64,000 nt of DNA from Nonomuraea cavernae (lineage in GTDB: Bacteria; Actinomycetota; Actinomycetes; Streptosporangiales; Streptosporangiaceae): the NCBI RefSeq assembly GCF_014646355.1, contig NZ_BMNH01000002.1:124001-188000 (forward strand). Direction: 5' to 3'. Shown here piece after piece: positions 61,101 through 64,000 of this stretch; the stretch's first letter is position 1, and each line of letters opens with the position of its first letter. The position numbers and the translations under genes are program-made. Below the pieces are notes generated by a model. It was not told where the DNA came from. It ran no database searches and saw only the letters and a list, made by a program, of their open reading frames with translations.

Positions 61101-61413
61101 ACGACTCGATGTCCGTGCCGTACTCGAAGGCCACCTGGATCTGCGCCAGGCCCTCCTGGGACGTCGAAGTGGTCTGCTCCAGGCCGGCGATGCCCTGGAA
61201 GGACTCCTCCAGCGGGGCGGTGACCTGCTCCTCCACGATCTCCGGTGAGGCGCCGGGATAGGGTGCCACCACGAACGCCCCGGGAAACTCCAGCGACGGC
61301 AGCAACTGCTGTTTCAACTGCGGGATCGTGAACGCGCCGAACGCGGTGATCACGACCGCGATGAGGATCACGAGGCTGCGGTTGGCGAGGCTCAACCGGG
61401 CGAATGCGGTCAT
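58150..61413 (-). CDS. RND-family efflux permease (AcrB/HAE1-like)
   Basis: A 1087-residue inner-membrane proton antiporter. The start MTAFARLSLANRSLVILIAV leads into the first membrane helix; porter-domain sequences (YPGASPEIVEEQVTAPLEES) and 12 predicted helices follow, including MLIGIVVTNAIVLIDLINQY and the helix 4 region TIAIGRVVDDSIVVLENIKR with its paired Asp residues. Residues about 240-285 are a Gln/Pro/Gly-rich repeat not usual in AcrB. A periplasmic adaptor and outer channel are absent, as expected for a Gram-positive. The ATG at 61413 is chosen; upstream in-frame starts only add Arg residues. Divergent from a MarR gene. Confidence 0.88.
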   Translation of the reverse strand: MTAFARLSLANRSLVILIAVVITAFGAFTIPQLKQQLLPSLEFPGAFVVAPYPGASPEIVEEQVTAPLEESFQGIAGLEQTTSTSQEGLAQIQVAFEYGTDIESSISKMQQAVSRLQGRLPVGVEPQVVAGSTDDIPVMVLAVGDGGDPRAMADKLRQTMVPELQAIEGVREVAVTGTREEVVTITPDLGKMALAGVSPAQIPEALKANGTPIPAGTLTADGKSLTVQVGARVDSIAELKALYLTPAQPQAQPAQPQPGRPQTGQPQTGQTQPQAGQPQAGQPQTVQRALKPVKLGDVAKVERALAEPTTITRTGGKTSLGVSVTMSPDGNAVTISHEVRDKLPELTKALGDSSDRAVEVVFDQAPYVEKSIEDLTTEGLLGLAFAVLVILVFLLSVRSTVVTAVSIPLSVVIALIALWVGDHSLNMLTLGAMTIAIGRVVDDSIVVLENIKRHLGYGEEKRAAILTGVREVSGAVTASTLTTVAVFAPIAVVGGMVGELFSPFAITVAVALLASLLVSLTVVPVLAYWFLKAPELTPEEARAQRAEAEAKELRSPLQRAYLPVLRFATRFKLVTVLIGLAVFVGTMGLAGQLQTNFLDSSGQDTISVSQRMPAGTDLATTDKAAQQVEGVLADLDGVESYQVTVGGGNAMMGGAGGSADRASYSVTVAEDADTPAVEQALRDRLAGLSNVGEVQVGGMQGGGFATDTVQVIVKAPDLAALRTAAETVASEMGQVSGLRDVSSNLETSAPRVEVRVDRAKAAEKGLSEAQIGQAVAQAFRGAPLGQVTLDGRASDLVLRGGVAPADVKEIGALSLPTASGLVKLSSVAEVKQVGGPTQVTRIDGARSATVSAKTTSSDLGSVTQSLTDRLKGLALGGGASYEIGGASADQEEAFADLGLAMLAAIAIVFMIMVATFRSFVQPLILLVSIPFAATGAVGLLVVTDTAMGVPALIGMLMLIGIVVTNAIVLIDLINQYRDQGMGVVEAVIEGGRRRLRPILMTAVATICALTPMALGVTGSGGFISQPLAIVVIGGLVTSTLLTLVLVPTLYVMVERAKERLRRRPGAGAPSSPDVDGAGKESLAGQPA

Positions 61414-61516
61414 CAGGGTCCTTCCGAGAGTTCGGCCCAGACTAACACTTCGCCTCATACGAATATTTAGCCTCACCCGATCTTCCTGGTAACCTTCTCA
61501 GGAACGAGAGGTGAGC

Positions 61517-61987
61517 GTGAAGAACGAACGCGATGACCTGATCCACCGGATCACAGAAGCCCAGCGTGGCCTCGGCCGGGCCTTCGCCCAGCACCAGTCC
61601 CCTCTTTTCGCGTCCAACCTCACGATGCGCCAGCTGAAGGTCGTCATGCTCCTGTCGATCCACGGCTCGGCCTCCGGCCAGGAGCTCGCCACCGGCCTCG
61701 GCGTCGGCCTCGGCACGGTCACCGGCATCGTCGACCGCCTCGTCGCCCAGGGCCTGGTGAGCAGGCACGAGGACCCGCACGACCGGCGCGTACGCCGCGT
61801 CGAGCTGACCGACGCCGGCCTCAGGCTCATGGAGGAGATCAACGACGCCGGCCTGGAGCAGTACAACCTCATCATGCGGCATCTCGACATCGACACCCTG
61901 CGCGCCCTCGACATGGTGCTCGGCCGTATCTGCGCCGTGGCCGACGAGCTCTTCGGCCCGTCGAGGGGTTCGGGTTGTGGTGGTTGA
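61517..61987 (+). CDS. MarR-family regulator, probable repressor of the RND gene
   Basis: A 156-residue winged-helix protein (LTMRQLKVVMLLSIHGSASG, GTVTGIVDRLVAQGLVSRHE, DRRVRRVELTDAG). It is divergent from the RND permease across about 100 bp that contain TTCG-N7-CGAA (61449-61463), a possible operator. The GTG at 61517 sits behind GAGAGG; GTG at 61511 is the alternative. Confidence 0.85.
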   Translation: MKNERDDLIHRITEAQRGLGRAFAQHQSPLFASNLTMRQLKVVMLLSIHGSASGQELATGLGVGLGTVTGIVDRLVAQGLVSRHEDPHDRRVRRVELTDAGLRLMEEINDAGLEQYNLIMRHLDIDTLRALDMVLGRICAVADELFGPSRGSGCGG

Positions 61988-62013
61988 GAGGGTCAATCAA
62001 CCGCCCAGCGCCT

Positions 62014-64000
62014 TTACTTTGTAGATTTCTGGGTCAGGCGGGACAGGACGCCGGGCAGGTCACCGTCGTGGACGACCGTCAGGCGCCTGGTCGCCCTCGT
62101 CACCGCCACGTACAGATCCTGGCCGCCCATCGGCGACTGACCGAGGATGCCCGCCGGGTCCACCACCAGCACCGCGTCGAACTCCAGGCCCTTGGCCTGC
62201 GTCACCGTCAGCGCCACCACGGCCGCGTCGAGGTCGTGCCCGGGAAACAACGCCGCCACCTCGGCGTGCCGCGCGTCCGAGGTGATCACGCCGACCTTGC
62301 CCTCCCCGACGGCCGCGAGCTCCTCCCGCACCAGCGCCGGCAGCTCGGCCACCCCGCCCCGCACGGCACGCGGCTGCGATTCGCCCTCCCGTACCGACTC
62401 AGGAGGCACCTGACCGGGATCCACCGCCCGCAGCACGTCGGCCGCCACCCGCATGATCTCCACCGGCGTGCGGTAGTTGACCAGCAGCCGCTCCTCCCGC
62501 CACCGGCCCGCCAGGTGCGGATCCAGCACCTCGCCCCACGACCGGGCGCCCGCCGCAGACCCCGTCTGCGCCAGATCGCCCACCACGGTCAGCGAACGCG
62601 CGGGCACCCGGCGCATGACCATCCGCCAGGCCATCGGCGACAGCTCCTGCGCCTCGTCCACGATCACGTGCCCGTACGCCCACGTGCGGTCGGCCGCCGC
62701 CCGGTCCGCGGTGGTCAGCTCGTCATCCGGGCCGGCATGGCGGGCCGCCAGCCGGTCGGCCTCGCCGAAGATGCCTTCCTCCAGCAGCCCGGTCGTCTCC
62801 AGCACCTCTCGCGCGAAGAGCTCCCGCTCCTCCCACTCGGCCCGCGCCCGCCTGGTCGCCGCACGATGGGCCGAGTCGTCCTCGCCCAGCAGCTCGGCCG
62901 CCTCGTCCAGCAGCGGCACGTCACCCACCGTCCAGCCGGCGTCCGCCGGCCGTACCAGGGCCCGCCAGTCCAGGCCCGGAGGCGAGACCTGCCGGAGCGC
63001 CTCGGGCGCGGCCAGCAGCTCGCCGACCAGCCGGTGCGGCGTCAGCTCCGGCCACAGCCCGTCGACCGCCCGCCGCACCTCCGTCAGCTCCCACAGGCGG
63101 CGGCTCGCCAGCTCGATGTCCAGCTCGTCCAGGTCGCCCTCGAGGTCGAGCGGCTCGGCCAGCTCGGGGTCCTCCAGCTCCACCTCCTCCAGCCGCAGCG
63201 CCGCCTCCAGGGCCCGCGCCTCGGCCAGGGCCAGCTCCTTGAGCAGCTCGGTGACGTACAGCTTGCGCGCCATGTTGTGCCTCAGCCGCACCGCCCGAGC
63301 CCGCTCGCGCAGCCGCGCGCACGTCTCGTGCGGCACCCGCAGGACCAGGCCGTCGAGCTCCACCTCCAGATCGCCGGCCGGCACCCGCTGGCGCTCCCGC
63401 ACCGCCCCCGCCATCACCTCGGCCATCCGCGGATCGCCCTTGACCACGGCGGTACGCGGCTCGTCGACGGCCGTCGCCCGCACCCCCGGGAACAGCTCGC
63501 CCACCGTCGACATCACCACCTGCGTCTCCCCCAGCGCCGGCAGCACCTGGCCGATGTAGCGCAGGAACATCGCGTTCGGCCCCACCACCAGCACGCCGCG
63601 CCGCTCCAGCGTGTCGCGGTGGGTGTAGAGCAGGTACGCGGCCCGGTGCAGCGCCGCCACCGTCTTGCCGGTGCCGGGGCCGCCCTGCACCACCAGCGCC
63701 CCCTGCCACGAGGCCCGGATCACCCGGTCCTGCTCGGTCTGGATGGTGGCCACCACGTCGCCCATCCGTCCGGTGCGGCCGCGCCGCAGCGCCGCCAGCA
63801 GCGCCGCCTCCCCCACCAGCGTGCGCCGGTCGCCGTCGCTCATCCGCTCCAGGTCGAACACCTCGTCGTCCAGCCCCACCACCGCGCGGTCACGCAGATG
63901 CAGGTGGCGGCGGCGCACCAGCCCGCCCGGATCGCCCGCCGTGGCGACGTAGAACGGGCGGGCGGCCGGCGCCCGCCAGTCGATCAGCACCGACTCGTAC
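62014..64000 (-). CDS. HelD-like SF1 helicase/RNA-polymerase-recycling ATPase (5' end beyond window)
   Basis: About 660 residues of a UvrD-fold protein continuing off the right edge, with Walker A GGPGTGKT, Walker B VIVDEAQELS, GDLAQTGSAAG, late motifs VTQAKGLEFDAV and LYVAVTRATRRLTVVH. The opening LIDWRAPAARPFY is the HelD signature. HelD/HelR proteins remove stalled RNA polymerase and in some actinomycetes confer rifampicin tolerance; which subgroup this belongs to cannot be told. The start lies upstream of base 64000. Confidence 0.85.
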   Translation of the reverse strand, partial: YESVLIDWRAPAARPFYVATAGDPGGLVRRRHLHLRDRAVVGLDDEVFDLERMSDGDRRTLVGEAALLAALRRGRTGRMGDVVATIQTEQDRVIRASWQGALVVQGGPGTGKTVAALHRAAYLLYTHRDTLERRGVLVVGPNAMFLRYIGQVLPALGETQVVMSTVGELFPGVRATAVDEPRTAVVKGDPRMAEVMAGAVRERQRVPAGDLEVELDGLVLRVPHETCARLRERARAVRLRHNMARKLYVTELLKELALAEARALEAALRLEEVELEDPELAEPLDLEGDLDELDIELASRRLWELTEVRRAVDGLWPELTPHRLVGELLAAPEALRQVSPPGLDWRALVRPADAGWTVGDVPLLDEAAELLGEDDSAHRAATRRARAEWEERELFAREVLETTGLLEEGIFGEADRLAARHAGPDDELTTADRAAADRTWAYGHVIVDEAQELSPMAWRMVMRRVPARSLTVVGDLAQTGSAAGARSWGEVLDPHLAGRWREERLLVNYRTPVEIMRVAADVLRAVDPGQVPPESVREGESQPRAVRGGVAELPALVREELAAVGEGKVGVITSDARHAEVAALFPGHDLDAAVVALTVTQAKGLEFDAVLVVDPAGILGQSPMGGQDLYVAVTRATRRLTVVHDGDLPGVLSRLTQKSTK

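Noticed and set aside
58114..61248. 1044-codon + strand frame opposite the RND gene
   Set aside because: His/Arg/Gln-rich low-complexity shadow of a clear RND permease.
1..64000. tRNA or rRNA genes
   Set aside because: No cloverleaf-like segments or rRNA-like stretches noticed on either strand by eye; a tRNA scan was not possible.

Overview
High-GC actinomycete DNA. WhiB and SsgA-family proteins, GntR/XRE regulators, an HspR/Hsp20 pair, a RecD2 helicase and strong use of GTG/TTG starts point to a filamentous, sporulating actinobacterium, perhaps of the Streptosporangiales (inference; no rRNA or tRNA is present to fix it). Protein names below come from motifs and remembered family resemblance, not from database searches.

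Region 1 (1-9480, + strand) is the late end of a siphovirus-like prophage: the tail of a minor tail gene, two paralogous tail-fibre/spike genes each followed by a related small accessory gene, then holin-like, PGRP amidase and second holin genes and a strong terminator. An AbiTii-like (abortive infection) gene sits antisense inside this tail module.

Region 2 (9492-19269, - strand) is a compact cargo region. A translationally coupled operon encodes a MurA-like enolpyruvyl transferase, a metallophosphatase/5'-nucleotidase, two divergent dCTP-deaminase-like proteins, a GT4 glycosyltransferase and, after a small gap, a serine hydrolase. Upstream lie two unknown small genes, a DUF574/SAV2177-type methyltransferase, another unknown gene and an HTH+TPR-like regulator. 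It looks like a nucleotide/sugar-modifying pathway whose product is unknown.

Region 3 (19299-28300) is a conjugative transfer module of the actinomycete (AICE/pSAM2) type: GntR repressor, WhiB, DUF2637/SpdB-like membrane protein, SsgA-like protein, several small membrane proteins and a TraB/FtsK-type DNA pump. The 3' part of the DUF2637 gene carries ten copies of GTGACAC in both orientations and several reading frames, a candidate cis-acting transfer (clt) or replication site. No replication initiator, excisionase or integrase is visible beside it.

Region 4 (28357-46085) is mostly chromosomal housekeeping: RecD2, an L,D-transpeptidase lipoprotein, GNAT enzymes, a PhyH dioxygenase, a radical SAM protein, HspR/Hsp20, an SMR pump with a TetR regulator, small enzymes and an orphan permease. 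It ends in an unusual run: FAD monooxygenase, HypX-like protein, an HTH-MurA fusion and a tyrosine recombinase.

Region 5 (46250-49240) holds an XRE regulator with tandem operators, followed by a graveyard of truncated genes (NmrA-like x2, TetR, LLM oxidoreductase). Region 6 (49261-64000) carries an alpha/beta hydrolase, a DUF4037 protein, a GNAT protein, PurB, a SAM methyltransferase, an unknown 311-aa protein with a charged tail, an ECF sigma factor with its YCII/DGPF partner, an RND pump with a divergent MarR regulator, and a HelD-like helicase running off the right edge.
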